DNA of 64,000 bases from Blattamonas nauphoetae (lineage: Eukaryota; Preaxostyla; Oxymonadida): contig JARBJD010000045.1 of the NCBI GenBank assembly GCA_033064195.1, positions 124,001 through 188,000 of the forward strand, written 5' to 3'. The translations under genes were made by a program, and so were the position numbers. Shown piece by piece: positions 20,701 through 31,205 of this stretch (positions are counted from its first letter, which is position 1; the number at the start of each line of letters is the position of its first letter). The notes beneath the pieces were generated by a model. It worked only from the letters and a program-made list of their open reading frames with translations. It searched no databases and was not told the origin of the DNA.

Positions 20701-22399
20701 GAGAAGGGGAGGATGAGAGGAAGGAACGGAGAAGAAGAGGATGAGAGGAAGGAACGGAGAAGGGGAGGATGAGAGGAAGGAAGGGAGAAGAAGAGGATGA
20801 GAGGAAGGAAGGGAGAAGAAGAGGATGAGAGGAAGGAAGGGAGAAGAAGAGGATGAGAGGAAGGAAGGGAGAAGAAGAGGATGAGAGGAAGGAACGGAGA
20901 AGAAGAGGATGAGAGGAAGGAACGGAGAAGGAGGATGAGAGGAAGGAAGGAGAAGAAGAGGATGAGAGGAAGGAAGGAGAAGAAGAGGATGAGAGGAAGG
21001 AAGGGAGAAGAAGAGGATGAGAGGAAGGAACGGAGAAGAAGAGGATGAGAGGAAGGAACGGAGAAGAAGAGGATGAGAGGAAGGAAGGGAGAAGAAGAGG
21101 ATGAGAGGAAGGAACGGAGAAGAAGAGGATGAGAGGAAGGAACGGAGAAGGGGAGGATGAGAGGAAGGAAGGGAGAAGAAGAGGATGAGAGGAAGGAAGG
21201 GAGAAGAAGAGGATGAGAGGAAGGAAGGGAGAAGAAGAGGATGAGAGGAAGGAACGGAGAAGAAGAGGATGAGAGGAAGGAACGGAGAAGAAGAGGATGA
21301 GAGGAAGGAAGGGAGAAGAAGAGGATGAGAGGAAGGAACGGAGAAGAAGAGGATGAGAGGAAGGAACGGAGAAGGGGAGGATGAGAGGAAGGAAGGGAGA
21401 AGAAGAGGATGAGAGGAAGGAAGGAGAAGAAGAGGATGAGAGGAAGGAAGGAGAAGAAGAGGATGAGAGGAAGGAAGGAGAAGAAGAGGATGAGAGGAAG
21501 GAACGGAGAAGAAGAGGATGAGAGGAAGGAACGGAGAAGGAGGATGAGAGGGAAGGAAGGGAGAAGAAGAGGATGAGAGGAAGGAAGGAGAAGAAGAGGA
21601 TGAGAGGAAGGAAGGGAGAAGAAGAGGATGAGAGGAAGGAAGGGAGAAGAGGATGAGAGGAAGGAACGGAGAAGAAGAGGATGAGAGGAAGGAAGGGAGA
21701 AGAAGAGGATGAGAGGAAGGAAGGGAGAAGAAGAGGATGAGAGGAAGGAAGGGAGAAGAAGAGGATGAGAGGAAGGAAGGGAGAAGAAGAGGATGAGAGG
21801 AAGGAAGGGAGAAGAAGAGGATGAGAGGAAGGAAGGGAGAAGAAGAGGATGAGAGGAAGGAAGGGAGAAGAAGAGGATGAGAGGAAGGAAGGGAGAAGAA
21901 GAGGATGAGAGGAAGGAAGGGAGAAGAAGAGGATGAGAGGAAGGAACGGAGAAGAAGAGGATGAGAGGAAGGAACCGAGAATGGGAGGATGAGAGGAAGG
22001 AAGGGAGAAGAAGAGGATGAGAGGAAGGAAGGGAGAAGAAGAGGATGAGAGGAAGGAAGGGAGAAGAAGAGGATGAGAGGAAGGAACGGAGAAGAAGAGG
22101 ATGAGAGGAAGGAACGGAGAAGAAGAGGATGAGAGGAAGGAACGGAGAAGAAGAGGATGAGAGGAAGGAACGGAGAAGGGGAGGATGAGAGGAAGGAAGG
22201 GAGAAGAAGAGGATGAGAGGAAGGAAGGGAGAAGAAGAGGATGAGAGGAAGGAAGGGAGAAGAAGAGGATGAGAGGAAGGAACGGAGAAGAAGAGGATGA
22301 GAGGAAGGAAGGGAGAAGAAGAGGATGAGAGGAAGGAACGGAGAAGAAGAGGATGAGAGGAAGGAACGGAGAAGGGGAGGATGAGAGGAAGGGAGAAGG
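20701..22399. repeat. Minisatellite, 28-bp unit, about 60 copies
   Basis: Tandem GAGGATGAGAGGAAGGAAGG-GAGAAGAA units with a recurrent variant (GGAACGGAGAAG) and a few 1-3 base length changes. The strand asymmetry is extreme: pure purine apart from T and an occasional C. The 730-codon minus-strand frame across it is a repeat artefact. Confidence 0.96.
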
Positions 22400-22614
22400 G
22401 GACGAAGTCAAGGACGAGTGTCGAAAGAACTCGAAGTGATCAGATGTTGGACGAACAGAATACACACTCCAGACTTGGATGTGAGAGCGAGAAGGAAGAG
22501 GAGAAAGACACAATGGAGACACACAGAAGTGGAGGAAGTGAAAGACTTTCGTCCACCTCATCTCTCTACCTGTGTCAGATCAGACTGACAAAGCTCGACC
22601 TCACTTCCAGTTGA

Positions 22615-22965
22615 TCTCGTCGATGACACCGCAACTGATGACAGGCTGTCCCCTCACTCTTCGCCAAAGTCAGCCCCGACCGCACTTGAGAGAAGGACGT
22701 GATTGTTGATGACTGATTTGAGGGGAAGGAGCCCAAGCGAACACGGCAGCATGCACAGACAAACGGAACGCCGACACAGCCGACCTGGCGACTTGCCATA
22801 TCGTCTCTGTAGTGACCACGAGTCGAGCTGAATGCACATGACATCGTGGCGGTCGCTGACACCATACAATGGTGCTGTGTGGTGACTCGAAGGACAGCTG
22901 GCGATACTAGAGTCACTGTCGAATGAGCAACAGAACAAGTCGCAGAAGCAAGAGCTGAGGATGAG
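22615..22965. repeat. Dispersed spacer block, copy 2
   Basis: Same block as 19995-20400, beginning at the GACACCGCAACTGATGAC landmark. Together the two copies bracket the 28-bp minisatellite. Confidence 0.65.
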
Positions 22966-23261
22966 AAGGCTGTCGAGAGTGAAGAGAATGGAGGTGTTGA
23001 TGAGTGAGATTTGAAGGAAGTGATGGTGGATAACAAGGGAGTGGTGTTGGTGAAGGGGTCGGCGGCTCAGTAATGTGGAGGGTTTGAGGAGAGGATGGGA
23101 TTGGGGGACCGAGTTGGAACAGAAGTTGAGGAAGAGATGTATTTGAGTTCTCATTGATCGCAATCAAGTAAGAGCGCCCCTATCAACGTTGGTTGATTTT
23201 CGTTCTTCCTTCTGGACGTTTATTTCATCTCATTATCTTTGTTTCACTGACTCATTCATCT

Positions 23262-23274
23262 GACCCATAACGAG
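23262..23274 (+). promoter_or_regulatory. Conserved GACCCATAACGAG element of array copy 5
   Basis: Exact motif, 24 nt before the ATG at 23299. The intervening 24 bases are unlike those of the other copies although the distance is the same. Confidence 0.55.
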
Positions 23275-23298
23275 TGTTTATCCTCCCCATCAGTAAGA

Positions 23299-24372
23299 AT
23301 GACCGAGATTGACAGGAAAATGGACACAATCTCAAGTGCAGAACGCTCTGCTCTGTCCGTATCAAAGTTGCCATTTTCAAGGAATTGCTCATCGTTCCTA
23401 AATTGGGTTTACAATCCCATTGAATCTGTACACAAAAAAGGCGTTGTCTTTCGATCTCTCGTTGCCACATTGAAGATCCATCCTGCACTTGATGCCTCGT
23501 TGGAAGCCAAAGCAGTGAAACTTCTCAAATCTGTGCGTCCACAAGATCCATCCGCAACAGAAAATTATCTCAGCAGCCTTGCATCAAGTTCTGATGATTC
23601 ATTGACCAACTTCGTACAGTGCATTGGGGTGCTCGTTTCTTCAACCAATCAGACAATCACAATAGCAGCAATGCAGATGCTGGCAAGACTGATCTGGAAC
23701 ATCTCTGCCAAACGCCGCCTTGCCCTTGTCAATGCTGATCTGATCCCTCAACTCATCGCATCTCTCAATCAACTGTCTCTTTCCTTTGCGGACGCAGTCT
23801 ATATCCACATCAGTCTCATTTTCACCATCCGCCAAACTCTCTGGCTCACAACTCCGTTTGGTCTCCCACAACTCGGAATTGAAGATGAGGATGGACAACA
23901 AGCTGTTCATGAGACGGTTTTAACAAAAGTTCTCATTCATTTGGAGAAGTATATTTGGCACTTGTGCGTGTACCGCTTTTCGATCATCGATGGAAGCCAA
24001 TCCAAATCTTTTCTGGAACTCCTTGCCCACATCCTCCAAATATCTTCGTACTATCAACCAACAATGGATTTTGTGCATCATATGCCAGTCATTCTCACAA
24101 TCCCAAGTTGCCTCGCATTCTTCGAAGATGATCTCTCAATCTGGAATTTTCTGGATGAAATAAACAATTTCCAGCTGGAATGGAACGAAGAAGGCGGGGA
24201 AGTGCGAGAGATGGGGAAGACAGTGCATCGAATGTTGAGAATGGAGGGCATCGAAGATGTGATGGAAGAAAAGCTACAAAACGACCAAAACACATCCTCT
24301 GGAAGAGATTTTGTTGACAAAACAATAGAATGGAACAACCTGCAGGGCATAAACCTTTCAAAACAGGAATAG
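23299..24372 (+). CDS. ARM-like array protein, copy 5 (357 aa)
   Basis: Intact, with the standard family length. It shows FLNWV near 34, VVFRSLVATLKIHPALDAS near 50-68, FVQCIGVLVSSTNQT near 111-125, LVNADLIPQLIASLNQLSLSF near 148-168, TLWLTTPFGLPQLGIED near 193-210, HLEKYIWHLCVYRFSIIDGS near 222-242, IPSCLAFFEDDLSIW near 270-284 and EMGKTVHRMLRMEGIEDVME near 305-325, and ends NNLQGINLSKQE. No catalytic motif or membrane segment. A likely solenoid scaffold protein of unknown partner. Confidence 0.87.
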   Translation: MTEIDRKMDTISSAERSALSVSKLPFSRNCSSFLNWVYNPIESVHKKGVVFRSLVATLKIHPALDASLEAKAVKLLKSVRPQDPSATENYLSSLASSSDDSLTNFVQCIGVLVSSTNQTITIAAMQMLARLIWNISAKRRLALVNADLIPQLIASLNQLSLSFADAVYIHISLIFTIRQTLWLTTPFGLPQLGIEDEDGQQAVHETVLTKVLIHLEKYIWHLCVYRFSIIDGSQSKSFLELLAHILQISSYYQPTMDFVHHMPVILTIPSCLAFFEDDLSIWNFLDEINNFQLEWNEEGGEVREMGKTVHRMLRMEGIEDVMEEKLQNDQNTSSGRDFVDKTIEWNNLQGINLSKQE

Positions 24373-24471
24373 AAACAGACAAGCACCAGCGAACGTTTCG
24401 AACTGTTTCTGACTTCTTTTGGACAACAAACACTGTTTGTGTGTGCTCTTTGTCGACACTGACATCACTTC

Positions 24472-24669
24472 ATGTTTTCATTTGCCGGAACGGTTGGGAT
24501 TCTCTCTCGCCAGTCTCCCACGATGGTCGCCACACTTTCCTTCTCCTTCGCCGCCTCTCTCGCGATCCTCGCACTGCTCGTTTGTGAAAGGCAGTGCGTT
24601 GATCGATGGATGGAAGGTGACGATTGGTGGGAGTTTGTGTTTGGGGATTGTTTTCTCATTGTTCTCTGA
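24472..24669 (+). CDS. Small membrane-segment ORF after array copy 5 (65 aa)
   Basis: MFSFAGTVGILSRQSPTMVA followed by TLSFSFAASLAILALLVCER, then an acidic/aromatic tail. This is the longest member of the small-ORF set and has a clear single hydrophobic helix. Whether it is translated is unknown. Confidence 0.38.
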   Translation: MFSFAGTVGILSRQSPTMVATLSFSFAASLAILALLVCERQCVDRWMEGDDWWEFVFGDCFLIVL

Positions 24670-24892
24670 CATTCGTCTCTCTCGATGTTTGATCGCAATC
24701 GAAAAAGATGAGAAATCCGAATCGCCCCACGTCGATCGTCGTCTGCGACTCTTCGGAAAGACGGAAGAACTCAAATTCTTCCTCGTTCACGGCAATCCAT
24801 CCCTCGTCTTTCTCTCATTTGAAAAGAGATGATGCCATTTTGGGACATCGCAGACTTTTCCGTCCAATTGTAGCAGTCAGTGATGCACCTTT

Positions 24893-25695
24893 TCGTTGGG
24901 AGTGATGATCGGAGGAATCGCTGTTCCGCTCAGTCTCTTCTCGGTCACGTTGCCTCGTTTGCTGATGGATCTTCGACAGACTCCATCCCGTCGATTGGGG
25001 TGCTCATCTCGTCTGCCCAACCTGATCGTCTCCAACATAACAATGCTCACCTCAAACACATCACCAGCACTGCCCCGAACGTCTCCAACTGAAACTGGCT
25101 GAAACTGGTTTGAAATATCACCTCGTCATCACTCTCAATCAACTGCCTCTGTCGTTGCATGACACTCGAGACTTCCCCGTCCATCTCGAACATCATCCTG
25201 AACTCTCTCCTGCTCGCAACTGCACATGCACTCAGACACCTCGGCACCCCACTCTCCTTTTTGTTTGTGCTCTGCCCGTCTCTCTCACTTTCTCGAGCCA
25301 TGACTCGACTGCAGAATCAAACATGTCGATTGCTGCTGTTTTGTCCAGTGCACACACGATGTTGCTCGAACTGAACATGAACGATGGAGAACGATGCGAG
25401 TCGGTGACGATCCTTGTTCAACATATGAGAATGGAAGACTCGGCGGACACTGTCGAAGGAAGGCTGCTGACCGATCGCAAATGAGATTGGGGAGGAGGAG
25501 TTGTGTCGAACTGGATGGTGTTGAGGAGCATGGTTGGACTGAACGATGGACAGTTTGGAAGCATGACAACAGTGGTCAGTCAAGTTCCAGCGTGGTCGAC
25601 ATGCGCTTCTGATCGCTTCAGCTGTCTCGTCGGTGACGTCATGTCTTTGTGAGCAGATGAAACAACCTGTTGGGCATGATCCTTCCAGAACAGGA
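24893..25695 (+). pseudogene. ARM-like array protein, copy 6 (decayed)
   Basis: Scattered family remnants in changing plus-strand frames: SLLGHVASFADGSSTDSIPS and VLISSAQP near 24940-25020, LVITLNQLPLSL near 25125, then VTILVQHMRMEDSADTVEGRL near 25415-25470, and an eroded GMILPEQE ending near 25690. The N-terminal third and the SCLTFFEDD region are gone. It has several frame changes and large deletions, so it is not functional. Confidence 0.7.
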
Positions 25696-25734
25696 ATCGA
25701 AACAGAGAAGAACCAGCACACTTTTTCATACACG

Positions 25735-26100
25735 AACCACCTCTCCGAAGGAGAAATCTCGCAGAGCAGGACATGTTGAGAAAGCCAACGATTCGATTGA
25801 GAATGACGTTTGATTCGCGCTGCGAGTGCACTTTCGTGAGCATCTGATGATCATCTTCCTTGTCAGGACATCTGGATGTTTCGGAATGATAGTTGTGGAT
25901 TCTGATTGGATAGCTCGAGCTGTTGAAGATGCTGTGCCGGATATTCACTGTCAACCCGATTGATTTTTCGTTTATCAACTGTCCGATGCCAATCATCCTT
26001 ATTGTCTTAAACAGGCTTTCTCTTTCTTCGTGGATTCTCTCAATCTTCGCTGGCTGAATATTTCGTTTATTTCCGAGGAGCATTTCATTTCACTCTCTTT
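25735..26100. repeat. Spacer duplication, copy 1 (between array copies 6 and 7)
   Basis: Matches 27260-27600 closely (CTCTCCGAAGGAG... through GATTCGATTGAGAATGACG and beyond). Array copies 7 and 8 therefore arose by tandem duplication that included the spacer. Minus-strand frames are open in both copies but show no known motif. Confidence 0.7.
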
Positions 26101-26120
26101 GTTTCTCACGATTGTTTTCT

Positions 26121-26133
26121 GACCCATAACAAG
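26121..26133 (+). promoter_or_regulatory. Conserved GACCCATAACAAG element of array copy 7
   Basis: One mismatch to the consensus; 24 nt before the ATG at 26158. Confidence 0.5.
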
Positions 26134-26157
26134 CGATTGAACTCCGAAAGAACCAGA

Positions 26158-27225
26158 ATGACTGCGATTGACAGAACGATTAACCCATCCCCTGATTCTC
26201 CATACCCTGGTATCTCTTTCCACAACTTTTCATCTCCTGTAGATTGTGATGCTTTCCTGAATTGGGATGAAGAATATCTTGGAACCAAATCCGAAATAGG
26301 CGTTCTCTTTCGGTCTCTCGTTGCCACATTGAAGGTACAGCCTTCAATTGATGCGTCTTTGGAAGCGAAGGCTGTGATAATTATTGAATATGTGTCTGAA
26401 CGAGCTGGATTATCAGAAAGTACTTTTCTCCGCCACCTTGGGCGAATCACAGATGAATCTTTGACAAATTTCGTACAGTCCATTGTTGTACTCATTTCCT
26501 CTCCAAATGAGGTCATCACCAAAGCAGGAATGAAGATGCTTGGAAGTCTGATTGATTCGCGTTCAGGTAAAGTCAGACTTGCCCTCCTTCACGCTGATCT
26601 TATCCCTCAACTCATCAGCACTTTCAATCCCCTGTCTCTTTCTTTCACCGAAGCAGTCGGTATCCACACCTGTCTCATGAAAACAATCCGCGAATCAATC
26701 TGGCTCGCAACTCCAGATGGTCTGATTCGACTCTCATGTGAAAGCGGCTATGAGCCACAAACTGTTCGTGAGACGGTTTTGCAGCAAGTTCTGATTCCTT
26801 CGGAGAAGTACATTTGGCATTTTTGTGTAAACCGCTATTCGATCGTCGTTGGTGAGCAATCCAGGTCCTTTAGGGAACTCCTCGTCCAACTCCTCCGGAT
26901 ATGTGCATATTATCAACCAACACTTGATTTTGTTCTTCATACGCCAATCGTTTTCACGATTCTTAGCTGGCTCGCGTTCATCGACACAGATTACTTAATC
27001 TATTGCTTTCTGAATGCAATGATGAATGTCCAGTGGGAATGGAACAGAATAAGGGGAACCCAGCGAGAGAAGTGGCAGTCCGTGCATCGAATGTTGAGAA
27101 TGGAGGGCTTCGAAGATGTGATTGAAGAAAAGCTGCAAAACGACCAGAACGAATACGATGGAAGATGGATTATTGAAAACTCGATCGACTGGAACAACAT
27201 GCAGGGTATGAACGTTCCAAAGTAG
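26158..27225 (+). CDS. ARM-like array protein, copy 7 (355 aa)
   Basis: Intact. It starts MTAIDRTINPSPDSP, close to copy 4. Family blocks: FLNWDEE near 35, VLFRSLVATLKVQPSID near 50, FVQSIVVLISSPNEV near 110, LLHADLIPQLISTFNPLSLSF near 148, ESIWLATPDGLIRLSCES near 193, IPSEKYIWHFCVNRYSIVVGE near 222 and MLRMEGFEDVIEEKLQNDQN near 318, ending NNMQGMNVPK. It deviates where most copies read TIPSCLTFFEDD (here TILSWLAFIDTD) and where they read QLGIEDEN, so it is one of the more diverged intact copies. Unknown function. Confidence 0.86.
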   Translation: MTAIDRTINPSPDSPYPGISFHNFSSPVDCDAFLNWDEEYLGTKSEIGVLFRSLVATLKVQPSIDASLEAKAVIIIEYVSERAGLSESTFLRHLGRITDESLTNFVQSIVVLISSPNEVITKAGMKMLGSLIDSRSGKVRLALLHADLIPQLISTFNPLSLSFTEAVGIHTCLMKTIRESIWLATPDGLIRLSCESGYEPQTVRETVLQQVLIPSEKYIWHFCVNRYSIVVGEQSRSFRELLVQLLRICAYYQPTLDFVLHTPIVFTILSWLAFIDTDYLIYCFLNAMMNVQWEWNRIRGTQREKWQSVHRMLRMEGFEDVIEEKLQNDQNEYDGRWIIENSIDWNNMQGMNVPK

Positions 27226-27259
27226 GAATAGAAACAGACAACAACCAAACCACACATTT

Positions 27260-27600
27260 TCATTGATGAGCCGCCTCTCCGAAGGAGGAATCTCGCAGAG
27301 CAGGAATGGTTGTTGAGAAAGCTGACGATTCGATTGAGAATGACGTTTGATTCGCGCTGCGAGTGTGCTTTCGAGAGCTTCAGATGATCATCTTCCTTGC
27401 CGGGACATCTGATTGTTTCGGAATGATCTTTGTGGATTCTGATTGGATGGCTCGAGCTGTGGAAGATGCTGTGCCGGGTGTTCACGATCGACTTGGTTCA
27501 TTCGTCGTCTCTCAACTGTCAGATGTCAATCGTCATTGTTTTCGTTACCAGTCTTTTTCTTTCTTCTTGGAAGATCTCAATCTTCGCTGGTTGATGTACT
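27260..27600. repeat. Spacer duplication, copy 2 (between array copies 7 and 8)
   Basis: Second copy of the spacer at 25735-26100. Confidence 0.7.
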
Positions 27601-27657
27601 TCTTCGTTTGCGATGGGTCATTCATCTCAATCTCTTTCTTTCACAAGCTTGTTTTCA

Positions 27658-27670
27658 AACCCATAACGAG
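27658..27670 (+). promoter_or_regulatory. Conserved element (AACCCATAACGAG) of array copy 8
   Basis: First base differs from the consensus; 24 nt before the ATG at 27695. Confidence 0.5.
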
Positions 27671-27694
27671 TGTTTGAACTCCGAAAGAAACGGA

Positions 27695-29703
27695 ATGACT
27701 GCGATGGACAAGACTATTAACACCTACACTGATTCTCCATGCCCTGGTATCTCTTTCCTCAACTTTTCATCTTCACCAGACAGTTCTGCTTTCCTGAATT
27801 GGGGTGAAGAATCTCTTGAATCTGAACCCGAAAAAGCCGTTGTCTTTCGATCACTCGTTGCCGCTGTGAAGTTACAGCCTGCACTCGATGCCTCTCTGCA
27901 AGCGAAAGCGGTGAAATTTCTAAAATGTGTGGATCCACAGAATACAGAATCAGCCGAAGATTTTCTCAACAGCCTTGGGCGAACAACTGATGAATCTTCG
28001 ACTATCTTCGTACAATCCATTGTTCTCCTCCTTTCTTCACCCAATCGAGCAATTGCCACAACAGCAATGCAGATACTCGAAAGTATCAGTGTGACATGTT
28101 CCCGTAACAGCCGACTTGGTCTCATCAAAGCTGATCTGCTCCCTCATCTCATCGCATCTCTCAATCCACTGTCTCAATATTTTGCAGAAGCAGTTGATAT
28201 CCACATGAATGTCATGAAAACCATCACAAATTCTCTCTGGCTCGCAACTCCGTTTGGTCTCAGACAATTCGGAATTGAAGATGAGAATGAACAACAAACT
28301 GTTCAGGAGACGGTTTTGCAGCAAGTTCTGATTCCTTCGGAGGGGTATATTTGCCATCTGTGCGACAACCGGTATTCGATCATCGATGGTGATCAATTTG
28401 GGTATTTTCTGTCACTCCTCACCCAGCTCCTCGGAATATCTCCATCTCATCAACCAACAAAGGAGCTTGTTCTCAATATGCCAGTCTTTCTCACGATTCC
28501 AAGTTGTCTCGCATTCTTCGAACATGATCGCTCAATCTTCTCTTTTCTGTACTTCCTGGTCGATGCCCAGCGTGAATGGAACAACCAAAGGGGAGAAGTG
28601 CGACAGTTGGGGAAGACAATGCTTCGAATGTTGAGAATGGAGGGCTTCGAAGATGTGATTGAAGAACAATTGCCAAACGACAAAAGCCGAACATACGGAA
28701 GACATATTGGGCATGGGTTCGGTATGTAGGGCCTGGTTCGGTATGTAGGGCACAAGTTCGGTATGTAGGGTCTGGTTCGGTATGTAGGGCACGGAGATGA
28801 TATGAGACAAAGTGTGTTTTCAAGGGTAGAGCAGATGATATTGTGGTCTGTTTTTGCTTTTTGACTCTGATCTGCTGCGAATCTCTTTTTTCTTGACAAA
28901 AAGGAGAGAGAAACAAATGAAGGAAGAGTGAAATGGAAAATATTTAAAACTTCACATCAAAGTGGTCGAGATTTTTCTGTCTAGTGCTGACAACATCTCC
29001 TTGATTGTTAGATCTGTCAACTTTCTTGTTGACACGCTCTTCTGTTTCTAGTCGTCAAACTGGATCATGAAACGGAGAATCTTGTTTATATAGGAAAAAT
29101 GAGTGAATTTCAGGGTGATGATTCGAAATTGAGCAAGATCCATTGTCAGATCTGTGCTTCGAAGAAAGGGCATCGATTCTCCTTCGAGTACGGCGTACAA
29201 CTCTTTTTAATATATTCCATTCCCTTTAATCTCACATGTTAGTTGTGATATTTCAATGATTCACATGATGAAATGAAAATGAGAAAGAAAACGTCAATTT
29301 TGACCCATCACAAAATTGTGTCGTAATCATTTCTTAACAATCAAATTTCCATGTATCATGTCTCGATCTTCCTTTAAATCATCAATTGAATGTGATTTCT
29401 TGACGTTTGCTGTCCATATCTTCTCATACAAACAAAAAAAGGACAAACTTTGAATCAGCCGATGGATCCTCTCTTTCATCGAGTTGAAATTGATGTTTAC
29501 TGAAATTCTCAGATTGAACGTACATTCGATGGATTTACGTTGTGGGCATATTTGTTCATTTTGGACTTTTCAAGGAAGTTTGAAATAGGAGAAAGACCTA
29601 CATACCGAACCAGGCCCTACGTTCCGAACCCATGCCACATATTGTTGCCAAATCAATCGAATGGAACAACCAGCTCGGCATGAACCTTCCAGAACAGGAG
29701 TAG
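27695..29703 (+). CDS. ARM-like array protein, copy 8, split by a 927-bp transposon
   Basis: The frame is open from 27695 to the insertion at 28709 and resumes at 29645, ending at 29703. With the element and one 8-bp duplication removed, the coding length is 1015 + 59 = 1074 nt, exactly 357 residues plus stop as in copies 1, 5 and 12. It has all family blocks, including FVQSIVLLLSSPNRA, LIKADLLPHLIASLNPLSQY, IPSEGYICHLCDNRYSIIDGD, IPSCLAFFEHDRSIF and LRMEGFEDVIEEQL. The insertion falls 18 residues before the C-terminus (RHI|VAKSIEWNNQLGMNLPEQE). As the DNA stands, the protein would run a few codons into the element and lose the conserved tail. Confidence 0.82.
28710..29636. mobile_element. 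927-bp TIR element with 8-bp duplication and GTTCGG ladder
   Basis: Left end GGCATGGGTTCGGTATGTAG and right end (inverted) GGCATGGGTTCGGAACGTAG, flanked by ACATATTG at 28702-28709 and 29637-29644. The motif GTTCGGTATGTAGGG occurs four times at the left (starts 28717, 28736, 28756, 28775) and twice at the right, always 19-20 bp apart. No coding capacity. An 8-bp duplication suggests a non-autonomous hAT-like element, but the end bases are not typical. Confidence 0.85.
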
Positions 29704-29802
29704 AAACAGACAGAAACCAGAGATCGTCTCGAACTATTTTTAGCTTCTTTTGGACAACAAACACTGTTTGCGCGTGATCATTGTCGACTCTGGCATCACC
29801 TC

Positions 29803-29900
29803 ATGGTTTGGTTTGCGGGAACGATTAGGATTATCTCTCACCAGTCTCGCTCGCTGGTCGCCACAATCTCCTTCGCCGCCACACTCGCGCTTCCGAAGAC
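29803..29900 (+). pseudogene. Degenerate small membrane-segment ORF after array copy 8
   Basis: MVWFAGTIRIISHQSRSLVA continues in the same frame as the other small ORFs, but the hydrophobic part is shortened (TISFAATLAL) and then runs into minisatellite sequence. Confidence 0.4.
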
Positions 29901-29950
29901 GACTCGGAAGGATCGAATGATGTCGTCGCTCAATTTACGGCCGTTCTCGA

Positions 29951-30118
29951 TTCCAGCTCCCTCTCCACCCACACCCTCCCACTTCCCTTTGCCTCTCCCT
30001 CACCACCCACACCCTCCCTCTCCCCTCTGCCTCTCCCTCACCACCCACTCCCCTCTGCCTCTCCCTCACCACCCACACCCTCCCATTCCCCTCTGCCTCT
30101 TCCCTCACCACCCACACC
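29951..30118. repeat. Short inverted minisatellite (about 38-bp unit, 3-4 copies)
   Basis: Complement of the unit at 4450-5430 (CTCTCCCTCACCACCCACAC), directly followed by a stretch homologous to the complement of 13800-13850. Confidence 0.9.
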
Positions 30119-30179
30119 CGGTGTGCTGCGTGCTGATGACTATCGTTCGAAGCGCACGCAATACTCGCCTCGACTGTCT

Positions 30180-30600
30180 TCCTCGTTCACTCACTTTCAC
30201 TTGTTCACGAGTTCTTCGCCCATCCATCCTCTCTTCATTCGTCATCAACGTTTTTAATCCGAACAAGACACCAAGTGAAGGATGGACGAGGAAAGGGGAA
30301 AAGAGGACAAAGCGAAGAGAAGGAAGAATGAGGAAGAGAATAGACAACACAGAGATGAGGAGACAGAAGAGGACACCGAAGTCGAATTTTCTGGGCGAGA
30401 GTTGGAAGAATAAATGTGTGAGATGAAAGAAAAAGAGAAGAAAGGCAGCCAAACTTTGATTAACTGGGAAGGCGAGCCTCAGACGAGAAAGTGCAACGGA
30501 GGAACACAAAATGGTGGAACGGTGGCCCAGCAGGAACAAACAGACGGACAAGGATGTTCGGGGGGGAAGGAAGAAGAGTGAGAAGAAGCGAGCCAATGCG
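30180..30600. other. Spacer without a supported gene
   Basis: The plus strand has a short lysine/arginine-rich frame and the minus strand a hydrophobic one; both are simple consequences of the base composition. No homology to other spacers is obvious. Confidence 0.4.
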
Positions 30601-30609
30601 AAAACCTGG

Positions 30610-30996
30610 CACAACTCCTCTCCCGCACATCTCTCCGCCTTTATCCGCAACGGCACTCGAAACTTCGCGTCGCTTTTCGTCTCTCTCGCCGACGACACCG
30701 CAACTGATGACACACTGTCTCCTCACTCTTCACCAATGTCAACCACAGCCGCATTCGAGGGAAGGACGAGATTGCTGTTGACTGACTTGAGGGGAATCAG
30801 CAAAAGCTAACACACGATGTGCAGCAGGGCAGAAAGACAGAACATCGACACAGCCGACCTGGCGACTTGACCATCGTCACCGCAGTGACCACACTTCTGA
30901 CCAGAAACACTTGACATCATCGCCTTCACTCACTCCATGCGTCGGTGCCGTCTGGTGATTCGAAGGACAGCTGGCGACAGAACAGTCCCTGTCCGG
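30610..30996. repeat. Dispersed spacer block, copy 3 (left part)
   Basis: Same block as 19995-20400 and 22615-22965. It is interrupted after 31005 by the 31006-34334 element and continues at 34335-34480. Confidence 0.65.
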
Positions 30997-31205
30997 TGAA
31001 CAGCAGGTTAAGTATAGGCGCAGATCCGATTTTCGCTACACGCAGATCTAAAAAAAGGGATACGCGCAGATCCAAATGGATACACGCAGATCCAAAAGGA
31101 TCGTTGATTGTTTTGTGCTTTCCATATCCAATTCATGTCATTTCACTCTGATTGCTCACAATTCTCTTTTACTCTCACATACTTTTCATAAATCTAATTT
31201 TGTAA

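Noticed and set aside
20369-22561. 730-codon minus-strand open frame rich in Ser/Leu/Pro
   Set aside because: It is a by-product of the 28-bp minisatellite; insertions of 1-3 bases do not respect codons and there is no non-repeat coding signal.
30105-30713. 202-codon hydrophobic minus-strand frame resembling a membrane protein
   Set aside because: It overlaps the inverted minisatellite at one end and spacer homology at the other; hydrophobicity follows from the complement of AAG/GAG-rich DNA.
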